Shown here: positions 22,379 to 33,670 of the stretch, in pieces
Numbering within the stretch: the first letter of the stretch is position 1
How the letters are laid out: each line of letters opens with the position of its first letter
Source: Otatea glauca
Lineage: Eukaryota; Streptophyta; Magnoliopsida; Poales; Poaceae
Assembly (NCBI GenBank): GCA_036346275.1
Contig: CM070719.1
Location: 27,856,093-27,920,092 of the forward strand
Length of the DNA: 64,000 bases
Direction of reading: 5' to 3'
Program-made: the position numbers and the translations under genes
The notes under the pieces: generated by a model
The model's database searches: none
Told to the model about the DNA's origin: nothing
What the model saw: the letters and a program-made list of their open reading frames with translations, nothing else

Positions 22379-25050
22379 GTGAATAAAGGGAGTGGACTAA
22401 TACTTGAGCTATACCTCTTCTCTTCTAACCCTATAACTCTAAGCTCTTCTCTGGCAGCAATGGCGAGCTCGGTTCAGCAGAGGTATGCCTAGGGGGAAAG
22501 TGGACCGCAGGGAGGTGGGCTCTTCTGGGGCGGTCCATGGCGGCGGTGGAGGTCACCGGAGCTGGCGACGGCGACCGGAGCAGCGGCGCAGCAGCAGCTC
22601 AGCTGGTTGGAGTCTTGCGCAGCAACGACCGGATGAAGCACTGGGGCACGGCTTGGCTGCAGACCAGATGGAGGAGAGGAGTTAGCAAACCGAGAGGATG
22701 CAACGGCAGGAGGGTTTTGCAGCCGAGCTCACCGGCGACTTGCCGACGCGGAGGAGTGGCTCGCTCTCAGCCGAACGTGAAGAAGACCGGGCGAGGGCGA
22801 GCAAAAGGAGAGGAGGAAGGCTCGGGCAGCTTTATGGCAGCACAGGGCAGGTAGATGGGCTGCGGTATGGGCGTGGAGGCGGAGGAGGCGAGGTCTAGCG
22901 CCTGCAGCCGTGTGGAGGAGTTTTTCTGCGCAAGCCTCGCCGTGGAAGAGACAGAGGAGGGAGAGAGAAGGAAGAGGGAGTGGGAGGAGAGGATGGCCGG
23001 TGGGTCCAGGGTGGCTTGGGGCCCACTGCCAGAGACTGAGGAGCTGCATTCATCGATTGCATCGGTGGTTTTTGGCAGTTGCAAAAATTAATTCTCCAAT
23101 TCGGGTATAGTAGTTGGGAAAGCTGTTCGAGAGTGCTATGTTGATTCAAAAATTCCGAAACTTTTTGTGTTGGTAGAGAAAAGAGTCTAGTTTCTATTTT
23201 CTTGGGTTTCAGTTGATTATCTCTTATAGTTTAAAAACAGTAATTCTCCAAAATTGACTGATTTGCATACATTTTTTGAATTTTTTAGCTATTTAAATGG
23301 TACGGAGAAATTCTGAAAAAATATATTTATTCATCATTTGGGCTCTAGTATTTTAGAAAATTATTTTCTATAGCATGTTGTTTAAAGTTTTCATGAGTTT
23401 GTTTGATGTGTTTGATTTAGGCATTAAATAATCATTAAATTCCAAATGTCAAGTCTTGAATCAAATGAATAAATCCAAATATAAATTCAAAAGAAAGTTC
23501 AAATATTCAATCATGATTCATGAAATGTCACTTTATTCACTTTCTGAAATTCGGGATGTTACACATCCATACACAATAATATTACATACGCTAAGCGTCT
23601 GAGATTACATAATAGTATTACAAGCCAAAAACTTGAAAAGCAGCAGCGGAAACTTTATTTCAATTGTAGTATGCCCATACACCCACTGGCAATAGACAAG
23701 GTAAAGCCCTAGAAAAGATCGTCATCATAACCCCTGACTCCTGTATGGTCGTATTGATCATTGGAGTATTCGATATCATCACCTAAAAACGACATTGATA
23801 GCAAGATTGAGTACATTGTGTACTCAGCAAGTCTTGTAGTGTATCACAGATGCAATTATAAGTAAATGCAGGTCAAAGTAATGAAAAAGGTTTCTACAGT
23901 TGTTTTGCATTGGCAAATTAGAGCATAATCATATACTAGATTGCAATCGAAAATTGTAAAAAAACATCTTTTGTAATAACCAAGTATTAATACAGTGATA
24001 AGATTATATCGCAGTCTGTCCAACTGATTCAATCCATTCCCATGTCATCCCCTAACATGAAGTATATTTCAAACACAATTTCCCCATCAAATCATTTTGG
24101 AAATATTAAAACTCTAACCATGTGATAACGTTACCAAGTGCCTTTAACCGTAGGCGCGGCTAATTAATTAGATTTACACTCTACAGAGGTGTACAGCTTT
24201 ACCCACATGAAATGATCTACTATTTTTTGCCAGGCCAGTTGACACTCTTCCTTTGGGGTGTCGGCATGGTGGTCATGACATAACCGTTACATTGTCTAGA
24301 CCTAACTTTGCACCAGCCCGATGCCGTTGAATCCTTGTTATGGAGAAGAAACATAATTAGGTAAAACATAACAGTCCATCTCTGTATGTAGAGCATTAAC
24401 ATTGGCAGTCCATCTCTACCAGAAACGGTATCTTCCCATAACAAGGCGTACATCGTTGTACCAATATGCGTTTACCCACCACACCTTGGTGTGGAAGCCC
24501 CTCATAAGCAAGCTTCGAAGGGATTGCTCATACTATCTCCCACCTACCAATGTGCAAAGCCAGATCTAAGCAACTTAATAGATTAGGGTTGTCTCATACC
24601 AGCACTTGTGGTTTACGGTTTTATTAGCTTGAAACAACCCATAGCTCGGTCCTTAATCTGATATGGGTAATACTCCTCCCTATACTACATACAAGTCCAT
24701 CTCTTGCACAATTGGCTATTGCCAATAATTGCTCGCGTCTAAACCATAGTTTTATTTTAAGTTTTAATTTTAGAATATCCACAATCGATAACATAGCCAA
24801 TCCATCATTATCAAATTCACATGAAGCAGTTTGTTTTGATCATCTACTTTGTTGCTAAATGAGCATGGCTAAGCATGATTATTAATCGTGTAAATTTGAC
24901 ATTATGTTATGTCTACCCTTTTTCTAGGTTATCAAGGTTCACATGTCCATACTTATCAAGTAAGTTCCATGAAATATCAGGTATATCTACCAATATTCCA
25001 ACATAGATTTTTTATGACAAGTACACACATGCATAACAGTTTTGCAAGCA

Positions 25051-25239
25051 TTAAAAGTAAATATTTGAAGTAATAGGATCAAAGTGGTCAAGGAGGTGCT
25101 TGCCTTGCTGGTCGTTGTCAGGTATAAAGTTCGGGTCGTCGGCGAGGTCGTTGTCTACTAATTCAGGCTCGTTGGAGTCTACTCGCCGAGCATCAAGAAT
25201 AACATACAATAAATAGCAAACTAAAATAACGGCATTCAT
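25051..25239 (-). other. short minus-strand ORF, counterpart of 20487-20693
   Basis: 62 codons starting MNAVILVCYLLYVILDARR (a hydrophobic start), then DDPNFIPDNDQQGKHLLDHF, the part shared with the copy at 20487. Function unknown. Confidence 0.35.
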
Positions 25240-25572
25240 TGTATTTTAACTAAAAACTATCTCATAAAAACTTACTCATAAAAACAGGAGTGGTTATTAG
25301 TAAGATTATGATTCGTGTTTATGTGGTTATACTGTCTCTTTTTGTTTATGTTTACCTTTACTATTTTTGGACTAAATGATATCAGGTATTTCTTGCTTCA
25401 TATGAGTTATTCATTGTATTTCAATGAATTATAGATGCTAAAATTATTTAAAGAAGAAAGATCTATCTTATAGAGGTAGCACAAAGTAGTGTGTTGTTAA
25501 AAAGATTCAGATGCAAAGCAATGTATTTGAAGACTTTTGAATTAAACGTTTATCACCAAACTTCTTTCTGCC

Positions 25573-25945
25573 ATTCTAGTATGTATGCATGACACATTAA
25601 GTTATTTACTACATCTTCATGTACTTATTTTTAGATGCAGGTATGATCTTGCATGAACACATACATATATACGTGTGTGTGTGTGTATATATATATTCTA
25701 GTATGTATGCATGACACATTAAGTTATTTACTACATCTTCATGTATTAATTTTTAGATGCAGGTATGATCTTGCATGAACACATACATATATATACACAC
25801 ACACGTTTATCACCAAACTTCTTTCTGCCATTCTAGTATGTATGCATGACACATTAAGTTATTTACTACATCTTCATGTACTAATTTTTAGATGCAGGTA
25901 TGATCTTGCATGAACACACACACACACACACACATATATATACAT
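25573..25945 (+). repeat. three ~122-135-bp tandem repeats with microsatellites
   Basis: The unit ATTCTAGTATGTATGCATGA begins at 25573, 25695 and 25830. Units are joined by TG, TA and AC dinucleotide runs, which probably drove the unequal exchange. Confidence 0.85.
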
Positions 25946-28237
25946 GCATATGCTTTTTTATGCCCTTGAACTAGAATACAACCAATTTGCATAACCCATT
26001 ATCTATCCAATGTTTTTATCTAGCCTAACCCCATATTACTATCATGTTGAAAAAGAAATATGCTTAGCAACCTCCTGAAATTCTTTTTATTAGTTTATTT
26101 ATTATTGCATAATCAATCTATAATGTCAGACTTTGAGACTAAAGACCTAAGCAAACTAGATAACCAAATATTTGTATATGAATGGGTTCCTAGAAGAAGA
26201 GGATCATAAGAAAATTGGTTCGATACAAATTCAACTTTATTTGCAAAGTTTCTACATTTAGTCTATTTTCATATCTACTATACACCTCTTGTATTAAAAT
26301 AGTTTTCCAGAGTACCTTTTCAAAATATTTTTGCATATTCTAGAAGCTCTTGATTTTAGATGAATTTAGAAATTGGTTTCATCTCATTTGGATTTCAAAT
26401 GTGAAAGATATTCAAGTTTGAATTTTTAACCGATTCAAAAATATAATGAAAATAGCAAAATACGCTTTCGCTTTACCGAAAGCGCCTTTTGCTTCGCGCC
26501 ACAGTGCTGTTCAAATCCGACCGAACCGCTCACATCTCGGGCCCGCCTGTTAACGAGACCGAACAGGGCACGAGCTAGGGCTCACTGCCGGCAAGGATCC
26601 GGTGATGCTCTGATCCGGCCGAGGGCATGGTTAGCATCAACACCCTTTTGCGTACCTAAGGACGAAACCCATTCCTACTGACGACTAGCCAAACCACCTC
26701 GCCACCGTGGACATGCAACAGCGGAGGAGGTGGCGAGCCGTGCCGACGTCAGAGAACTTCTCCGACGGAATCGGTTCCACCTAAAGCATCTACGGGACCT
26801 AGAGATTCCATTTTTATCGATTAGGAAGTGAGATAAGTGACGGGTTAGCTCACCACCGATCGCCAGTTTTGGAGAAGAAGGAGGCTTGGTGGCGGCGAGG
26901 CTCCGGTCGGAATTTCCTGAAAATGATAGAGCGTTTTTGATGCTTGTGAGCTGGGAATGTTATAACAGAAAGCAATTGAAGAATGGTTGCTTGTACCACC
27001 TTCAATCGATCACAAACCAAAAGCTATGGTTCTTTGGCTGATTCAGGAAAACGCGAAATTGGCAGTGATCAGTGGAGTATGATGGACGAGACTAGAGGGG
27101 TTTTGAAGCACGGTCTTTGGCGAACTCAATCCGGTATTTATAGGCCAGGGGCGTCACTGCAGAGAAGCTCACAACAGGTGTGAACTCAGTTGAGTTTTGC
27201 GGTGCGAGAACAGGAGAATGCATGAGCCAAATTGCGGATTTTCAGGGCGAGGACAAAGCGTGGCAAGCTAGTAATGAGGCGGTTTCCTCGGGTGAAGCGC
27301 AACTGCCGCAGTGGCGATGCTACAGCCGGCGAAGCGGCTCTGGTCATGCGCGTGCTCAGCTACGAGAGGAGGGGAAGAAGGCGGTGGCAGTCACTGACAA
27401 GTGGGACCGCACAGCAGATTGGGCCCGGGCGGCAGCGAGAGAGGAGAACTCCGGTTTTGACTGCACGAATGCTAACTTGGGTTCGCTGAATCCATCTCCT
27501 GTCTAATCGGTATATTAATGAGGAATTTACTGAGTATACTAGAGCTAGATTAGAATCTACCCTAAAAATTTCATACCTATTGGACGCATGTAGAATTTAC
27601 AAAAATTTGGACAAGTTTATGCATTCTGTTTTATATTTATTTACGTACATATATCTTATTTGAAAATTTGGAAAAGTTTTTTACAGGTTCCTTATGGATA
27701 CCTTAACCTCCTGTAAAATTTTTATCTTCGTATTATTGATATTTTATTTAATAAAATTCTGACATTGATGTTTCCAAATTTTTCAGCTTTTCAGTTTTTG
27801 AATTTTTATAAATATCAAACCTAAAGATTATCTCCTGATATTTTTACTGCAGATGACTCTATCCAGGGAGAAGATAATAAAAAATTTTCACACCAAAATT
27901 ATGAAAATTTAATTTCTGACATTTTTACTATTGCTAGTCATGATTCATTAAATTACCTTTCTTTTCATCTTTTAATACTTTGACATCACTTTAAAATTAT
28001 ATTTTTGTGTTTTGGATAGCTCCATGAATTTTACAGGGATTGTTTATTTTACAAATCTTTTCTTATTACTTATGTAATGTTTGGTTGTTTATAAAAAGGG
28101 TTTTCCTTTTAAGCAATAATCAAAGCAAATCAAGAAAACTCAAAGAAAATTCAGGAAAAATCAGAAAAGGCAAAAATGAAATTTGGTTTAAATATTTACT
28201 TTATTTCTTATTTGTATTGGATTGGTAGGATGTTACA

Positions 28238-28398
28238 ATAAGATCATACACTTAGTTATATCAATAAATGGAGTCTTATTTTATCTATCGTTGTGTATGA
28301 TGTGATATTTACCAATGTTAAGTTGTTACACTAGCGTTGATCCAGGGATTAGTGCGGTAATCACAATTGGTCCGAATTGGTGAATTCGGGTCCCGACA
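28238..28398 (+). mobile_element. 3' end of the forward LTR begun at 15999
   Basis: It continues the LTR after the ATAAG duplication and ends TTCGGGTCCCGACA. The phrase GATCCAGGGATTAGTGCGG before the end is a characteristic grass gypsy LTR tail as I remember it; identity to a named family was not checked. Confidence 0.6.
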
Positions 28399-28577
28399 GA
28401 GAGTGTGTGGAGAAGGGACTGATTGTTATCAAGCACGTGTGTTGTCAAGCACATATGCACAAGGGTGCAACGTGTGGATATTCTCACAAAGGCACTTTCT
28501 TGAGTCAAGTTCGCATAGATTCGTGATCTACTGGTCGTCAAAGATCTCATGCAACCAGGTCTAGATTTGGGGGAGAT
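28399..28577 (+). mobile_element. end of a copia-type internal region with polypurine tract
   Basis: The tract TTTGGGGGAGAT (28566-28577) directly precedes TGTTGG, the classic Ty1/copia 3' arrangement. The upstream internal domain is missing from this window because the nest was inserted here. Confidence 0.7.
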
Positions 28578-28906
28578 TGTTGGAAAATAATCAAGAGTTT
28601 CTATTGTTGACTTGCCATGTTGTGTAAGGCAAGTAAAAATCACGATGCATTCAGTAATTAGATCAAATCAATTTTTTTCTTTCTTTTAGTTATTACATAA
28701 AGGGGTCTAGGTATGTACTATAAATACTAGCCTCGAGGTTAAGACAAATAACCAGGCAAAATTGTCCCAAAACGAGCTACAGGGGCTAGATAAGTACAGT
28801 GTTCACTAACGGTGCTAGTTCCTGCATGTATCTAGTAAAAAAGCAATCTAAATTCTTCCGAATAGAAGTTCACTCACATTTTCCTCTATTCATATCATCC
28901 CAAACA
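28578..28906 (+). repeat. copia-type 3' LTR
   Basis: It starts TGTTGGAAAA, holds ACTATAAATACT (a TATA box near 28715) and a plausible end at CCCAAACA, giving about 329 bp. The right end is inferred from the TG..CA rule because no 5' partner is in the window. Confidence 0.55.
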
Positions 28907-30282
28907 GAGATGTAGATACAACCAAATTGGAAGCACCAGTTTTGTAAGGGTGTACAGTGCTGGCCCATATCATTCTCCATAGGTCTGAAGAGATTCAAAT
29001 TGAAAGAAAGGGAAATTGTATCATCAATTTTATTTATGTCCTCAATATATCACATAGTCAATACGCATGACACTACTATATACTAATGGCTGTTTTGATA
29101 AAAAAAATATATACATACCCATTATCATCATTTATTTATCGAATAAAGTACAATAAAACCTGAAATATTCAGTACAAGTGATTGGATGTCAAATTATGTC
29201 TTCATTTAACATAGCATGCTAAAAGGAGTAATCAGTACTTAAGGGAACAATCTACATTTTGATAATGATATATCAATATCTGATGGGATCTTGAAGAAGT
29301 TGCAGTAATCCAATGTAATCACATGTCATGAACCTTAGTTCATAACGGGGTGAACAGCGCAAAACGAAGGAGGGCACTAATTGGGGGAGAGGCACGGATC
29401 TAGAGTAGCTGGCCTAGGGAGAGGCCAGAGCTAGAAATTGAGGATTTGGGAATACTTCTTCATTATTGATAACTTTTGATAATGGACTAGTATAGTGCCC
29501 AAGCTAACGCTACAACGGCAGTACACCCGCTTATCAATTAAATGAGAAGATAAGTATGAATATACAACTTAATAATAAATAATCACAGTGCCGTATGCGA
29601 GTACAAAAATAAAGATATAACACAATAATATTTTTCGCTAAACGTTTTCCGTATGCTCTTAAGACTTGTTCTTATGTCTTGAGGGATGTTTTCTGCGCAC
29701 TCATTCCGCTTGTATTTTAGTATTTCAATTAAGAAACACTTCCTGAGGATAGGTGAACCCTGTAAGTACATTGTAGAGCATCATCAGTATAGACCTACTT
29801 TACAACCTTATAAAAAGTGATTAATAAAATATAGAGTACCGACCATGCAGATCCGTGCATTAAACTATTGACCATTCCAGATGTGCATGAAGTTCATGAC
29901 CAAATAACCTGTCAAGTTCCTACACAACATTGGCACATATCGATCATCAGTTCATGAGATATCAAGCACTTAAGGCCAAGTTGGACTTAGGCAGTTCTGT
30001 ATGTACCTTTGCCCAGGCATGAAAAAGCCAACGTCGCCGGTCGTCATCGCTGCACGCGTGCGTATGTATGTACGCTGACGATCGATTGCCGTCGCCGTTG
30101 CCGTCGCCGCACGCCTGCGTATGTATGTACGTCGACGTCGCCGGCCACTGTCGCCGCACGTAAAAGCCTCGCGGCCTCGCCGAACGGCTGGAAGTATGAC
30201 ACCTCCGTCTCGGCGTTTGGGCGTTCTTTAGTTAGGAATTCCCGGGATCTGCCCAAGGAACACGGGAAAGGAAGGCATGGAT
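28907..30282. other. AT-rich intergenic stretch, no gene recognised
   Basis: Minus-strand reading at 29583-29771 gives 60 open codons preceded by an acceptor-like TACTTACAG, and 30000-30210 holds simple CG-rich repeats (GCCGTCGCC, TATGTATGTACG). Together they could be remains of a minus-strand gene start, but I can name no family. Confidence 0.3.
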
Positions 30283-31050
30283 TCGGTTTGTGTTTTCTTA
30301 GAGGATTCTGTTGCATATGAGATCACGCAAGGAAGAAAGGATGTGAAAATACGAGTGCCTTTTTAAGCGTCTGCAGCAACTTTATCTTGTGATCATATTG
30401 TACGTACTACATATTTGGAAGGAGAGCGAATCAAACAAGAAAATAAACAGGGAGGATCTGCATGCAAGAAAACCAGACTTGATTTTTTTACTGTCCTGGC
30501 CAAAACTATATGTACTACATATTTGGAAGGAGAGCGAATTAAACAAGGAAATAAACAGAGAGGATCCGTACGCAAGGAAACCAGACTTGAATTTTTTACT
30601 GTCCTGGCCTCGTGGTCGTATTTTTTTCTGAATATGACCCTTCTCGAGATTTTTTTCTGAATATGACCCTTCGGTTTGTGTTTTCTTAGAGGATTCTGTT
30701 GCATATGAGATCACGCAAGGAAGAAAGGATGTGAAAATACGAGTGCCTTTTTAAGCATCTGCAGCAACTTTATCTTGTGATCATATTGTATGTACTACAT
30801 ATTTGGAAGGAGAGCGAATCAAACAAGGAAATAAACAGGGAGGATCTGCATGCAGGAAAACCAGACTTGAATTTTTTACTGTCCTGGCCAAAACTATACG
30901 TACTACATATTTGGAAGGAGAGCGAATCAAACAAGGAAATAAACAAAGAGGATCCGTATGCAAGGAAACCAGACTTGAATTTTTTACTGTCCTGGCCTCG
31001 TGATCGTATTTTTCTGAATATGACCCTTCTCGAGACTTTTTTACGGATCT
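30283..31050 (+). repeat. two-level tandem duplication (388 bp and 108 bp)
   Basis: An outer unit of 388 bp occurs twice, and each unit contains two inner repeats of 108 bp beginning TACTACATATTTGGAAGG (at 30405, 30513, 30793 and 30901). The inner copies share CCAGACTTGAATTTTTTACT. The order suggests the 108-bp duplication happened first and the pair was then duplicated. Confidence 0.88.
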
Positions 31051-31413
31051 AGCCCCATGGAGCCTAATTTCAACGCACGGAGAGCGCTGAATTTTTTTTT
31101 CATTTTTTATCCACGGAACCAGCGGTCTGTGAGTGCTGCTTAATTTTTTTTTAATTTTTTCTCGCGGAACCAGCGACCGGCGAGCGTTGTTTAATTTTTA
31201 TCTTTCCTTCACTGCGGATCCAACGGTTGGCGATCATAGTTTATTTTTCTATATTTTCCAAAAATTATTCAGTGGACGGGCATCGCTTGAATTTTTTTCA
31301 TTTTTTCTCCCACGCTTGAATTTTTCAGTGGTCACCGAGCATTTCTTTTTTTTTGCCAAAATTATCAAGCGAACGGGCATCGCTTGATTGTTTTTTTATT
31401 ATTTTTTGAGAAT

Positions 31414-31943
31414 TTTTTTACTGTATTGGCATCATCGTTATGATTTTTTTTCGAATCAGACTCTCGCGGTGATGAATTTACAGTTGTAGCCTCGAGTCGA
31501 AAAAATTCAGTGGAGCGGTGACGCGGTATTATTTACCAACACCCAGACTCGAATTTTTTACTATATTAGTATCGTCGTTATAATTTTTTCTGAATCAGAC
31601 TCTCACGGAGATAAATTTGAGATTGTAGCCTCGAGACAGAAAAAATCAGCGAAGTGATGCTAGAATTATTTTTTCCGCGGTCGAGAAGCACTGTAATTTT
31701 TTTTCCACACCCGAAATTATCCAGCGGCCGGGCAAGGCTTGGGTTTTTTTTCGTGCCTAAAATTACCCACCGTCCGCTGGATAATTTCGGACGTGTGAAA
31801 AAATTCCAGCACCTCTCCATTGAATTTTTTCGGCTCGAGGCTACAATTGCAAATTTATCGCCGTGAGAGCCTAATTCGGAAAAAATTATAATGACGATGC
31901 TAATACAGTAAAAAAATCGAGTCCGAGCACTGGTAAATAATAC
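31414..31943. repeat. inverted-repeat (foldback) element with adjacent direct copy
   Basis: Arms 31526-31727 and 31774-31943 are reverse complements over about 170 bp with some mismatches; for example AATTATCCAGCGG at 31715 pairs with CCGCTGGATAATT at 31774. The loop is about 46 bp. A third, direct copy of part of the arm lies at 31414-31525. No coding sequence. Transcription through it would give a long hairpin RNA. Confidence 0.78.
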
Positions 31944-31950
31944 TGTCTCC

Positions 31951-33164
31951 CGTTTTCCTTTTCCCAGCACGTAATGTATGCTCCTTTCCTTTTCCAAGAC
32001 GTTTGTTTCCTTTTCCTTGATGATGCTGGAGGTGGGAGGAGGTCTGTTGTGGGCCACAGGGGTGATTAGACACACTAAACAATGGCCATCAGATGTGGGT
32101 GAGTAAAGCTGAGGAAAGATCTGAGAGGTTAATTTTGATGAAGGCAAGTTTCTGGGACGTTTCGCTGGGTGCACGAATGCTGGACGATATCTAGTGGGAT
32201 ACACTATTTGAGGTGGACGTTGAAAAGAATGCTTACGTGCATTATAAAGGGGTATAGATACATGCTATCCCTTTTATATGGATGACTAACTTGGCACGTA
32301 AGAAAGCAATTTTTTATTTAAAGGAACTATTATTATCTAAAGGAAAGTAATCTTACCTCAATCCCAACTAATCTAACCCTACTCTTGCACGGTAGCTATA
32401 GCACCACGGTACTGTGGCATGTATGTGTGAACAGTAATTCCACACATGGTATCACAACACTAATTTTCTTGTGAAAAAGAACAATGGCATCATGAAGATG
32501 GTGAATATGACTCCAAAAATTAGGCTAACCTGTTGAACACCAACCAAGTACCTAAAGCGTCTTATATACACTTGTTGTAGAACCAAGCTGTGCTAATTGC
32601 ACCCACCTACAGAACATAATGGAAACGATTATGGATTTATTGGTAATGAATATGTACAGACCAATAACTGAAAGGAGAACAACCTCTCCATTTGCTGTTT
32701 CCATAGCAATGCATATCGATCACGAATGCTTCCACCAGCACTAACTAAACCATCAACCTTGGCCTGCTTATTCCTCTCTTAAGTGTTCTTGCTATTGCCT
32801 GAATAGTGTAACAAGGAAATCTTGTGGCATGTATGTCATAACTGCAGATATTATAATGCAGGTCAAATACCAATAATGCACATGAGATGTACTTGCATCC
32901 CCGAAAAGGCAAATATGGAACCAAAGTATGGTGTAATCAAGGTGAAGGAAAAACTTTTGTTATACTGTACAATTTTCGGTTGTGGATATCGATTCGCCAA
33001 AAAAGGTCAGGAAAGTCACATGGTAGGGATTCATTTCATGATATAAGACTCATAAATTGTTATTTGCATCATGTTCTCTATTTATGTAATGCATCAGGAA
33101 ATATAATACCAAAGGAAAGAACATCAACCTGTATTGAAAACATTATCGGCCTTTTTTGTTGAAA
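31951..33164. other. intergenic stretch without recognised feature
   Basis: AT-rich, with short open frames only (32822-33162). No transposon ends or domains are visible to me. Confidence 0.3.
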
Positions 33165-33478
33165 CTATTCTAACTTCTTCAACATGTCCTTCAATTTATT
33201 TTCAATATCAAGAACTATAGAAACATCTTCTGGTGTGGACTTCTGTTGAAGATGGTCACATGCACATGCCAAATGTTAACTTCAAACAAAATAAAGGTAG
33301 AATTCCTCCTTGCAGACAGATGAAAAGCTAAACTTACTGCAATGGGACGACGAGATTTGGTAAGCAAAAACAGAATTTCTTCCATTTGTTCTATGTTCTT
33401 CCACAAGTTCTCATCGATTTTATGGGCAGGTGTGCCACCTGCTTCTTGTTCCAAGAGCTCCTCATCTTGGACATGCAA
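33165..33478 (-). pseudogene. two C-terminal exons of an unrecognised gene
   Basis: Minus-strand exon 33478-33338 reads EELLEQEAGGTPAHKIDE and IEQMEEILFLLTKSRRPIA, then a donor GTAAGT, a 95-bp intron (33337-33243) with acceptor CTTCAACAG, and a last exon 33242-33165 coding STPEDVSIVLDIENKLKDML and a stop. Both exon borders are in phase 0, which supports a real spliced gene. The protein end is acidic and helical. The LTR element at 33493 sits about 15 bp upstream of the first exon, so the transcript is probably broken. I do not recognise the family and see no earlier exons. Confidence 0.5.
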
Positions 33479-33492
33479 AATGGAGGGAATTA

Positions 33493-33670
33493 TGTAGTAA
33501 TTTGCAGAATAATCATGCTCGTCTGTGTCTCGTAGGATCCCTACACCCTTTATTTATAGTATCAATCTCAACCGTATTACAACCAAACTCTACCTCTAAT
33601 TTATCTTTAACTCTGAATAATAGCCTAATATGACTCCGAGTCATATATGATTCGGACTCTATCTTCAACA
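33493..33670 (-). repeat. 3' LTR of the non-autonomous element
   Basis: 178 bp. The minus strand begins TGTTGAAGATAGAG and contains ACTATAAATAAAGGG, a TATA-like box. Confidence 0.88.

Larger units (their letters stand above)
17640..23563 (-). repeat. first LTR-like block of the composite
   Basis: Read on the minus strand it starts TGTAACATCCCG and runs leftward, passing a GC-rich region (23000-22450), a tRNA-like motif, the block homologous to 1-1300 and the block homologous to 24140-25200. It is interrupted by a CACTA element. No complete gene is evident. Confidence 0.55.
17073..28237. mobile_element. 11.2-kb composite LTR-type insertion
   Basis: The segment starts TGTAAAGCCCCC and ends GGATGTTACA, and is flanked by ATAAG on both sides (17068-17072, 28238-28242). 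The sequence outside both ends reads as one continuous LTR. Inside are two diverged, minus-oriented blocks ending in TGTTACA at 23563 and 28237. The left 570 bp (17073-17640) has no counterpart in the second block. No gag-pol is visible. It may be a long-LTR, internal-poor element of the LARD type or the product of LTR recombination; the structure is not settled. Confidence 0.6.
23564..28237 (-). repeat. second LTR-like block of the composite
   Basis: It ends in TGTTACA at 28237 and is homologous in order to the first block: the CTAATTAATTAGATTT block at 24160, the acid-rich ORF at 25051-25239, and a GC-rich region at 26480-27500. By eye the shared blocks are only about 65-75 percent identical, too diverged for two LTRs of a young insertion. 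Confidence 0.5.

Noticed and set aside
22485..23149. Several overlapping GC-rich frames in the LTR block
   Set aside because: Frames differ between homologous LTR copies, and codon-level conservation is absent.
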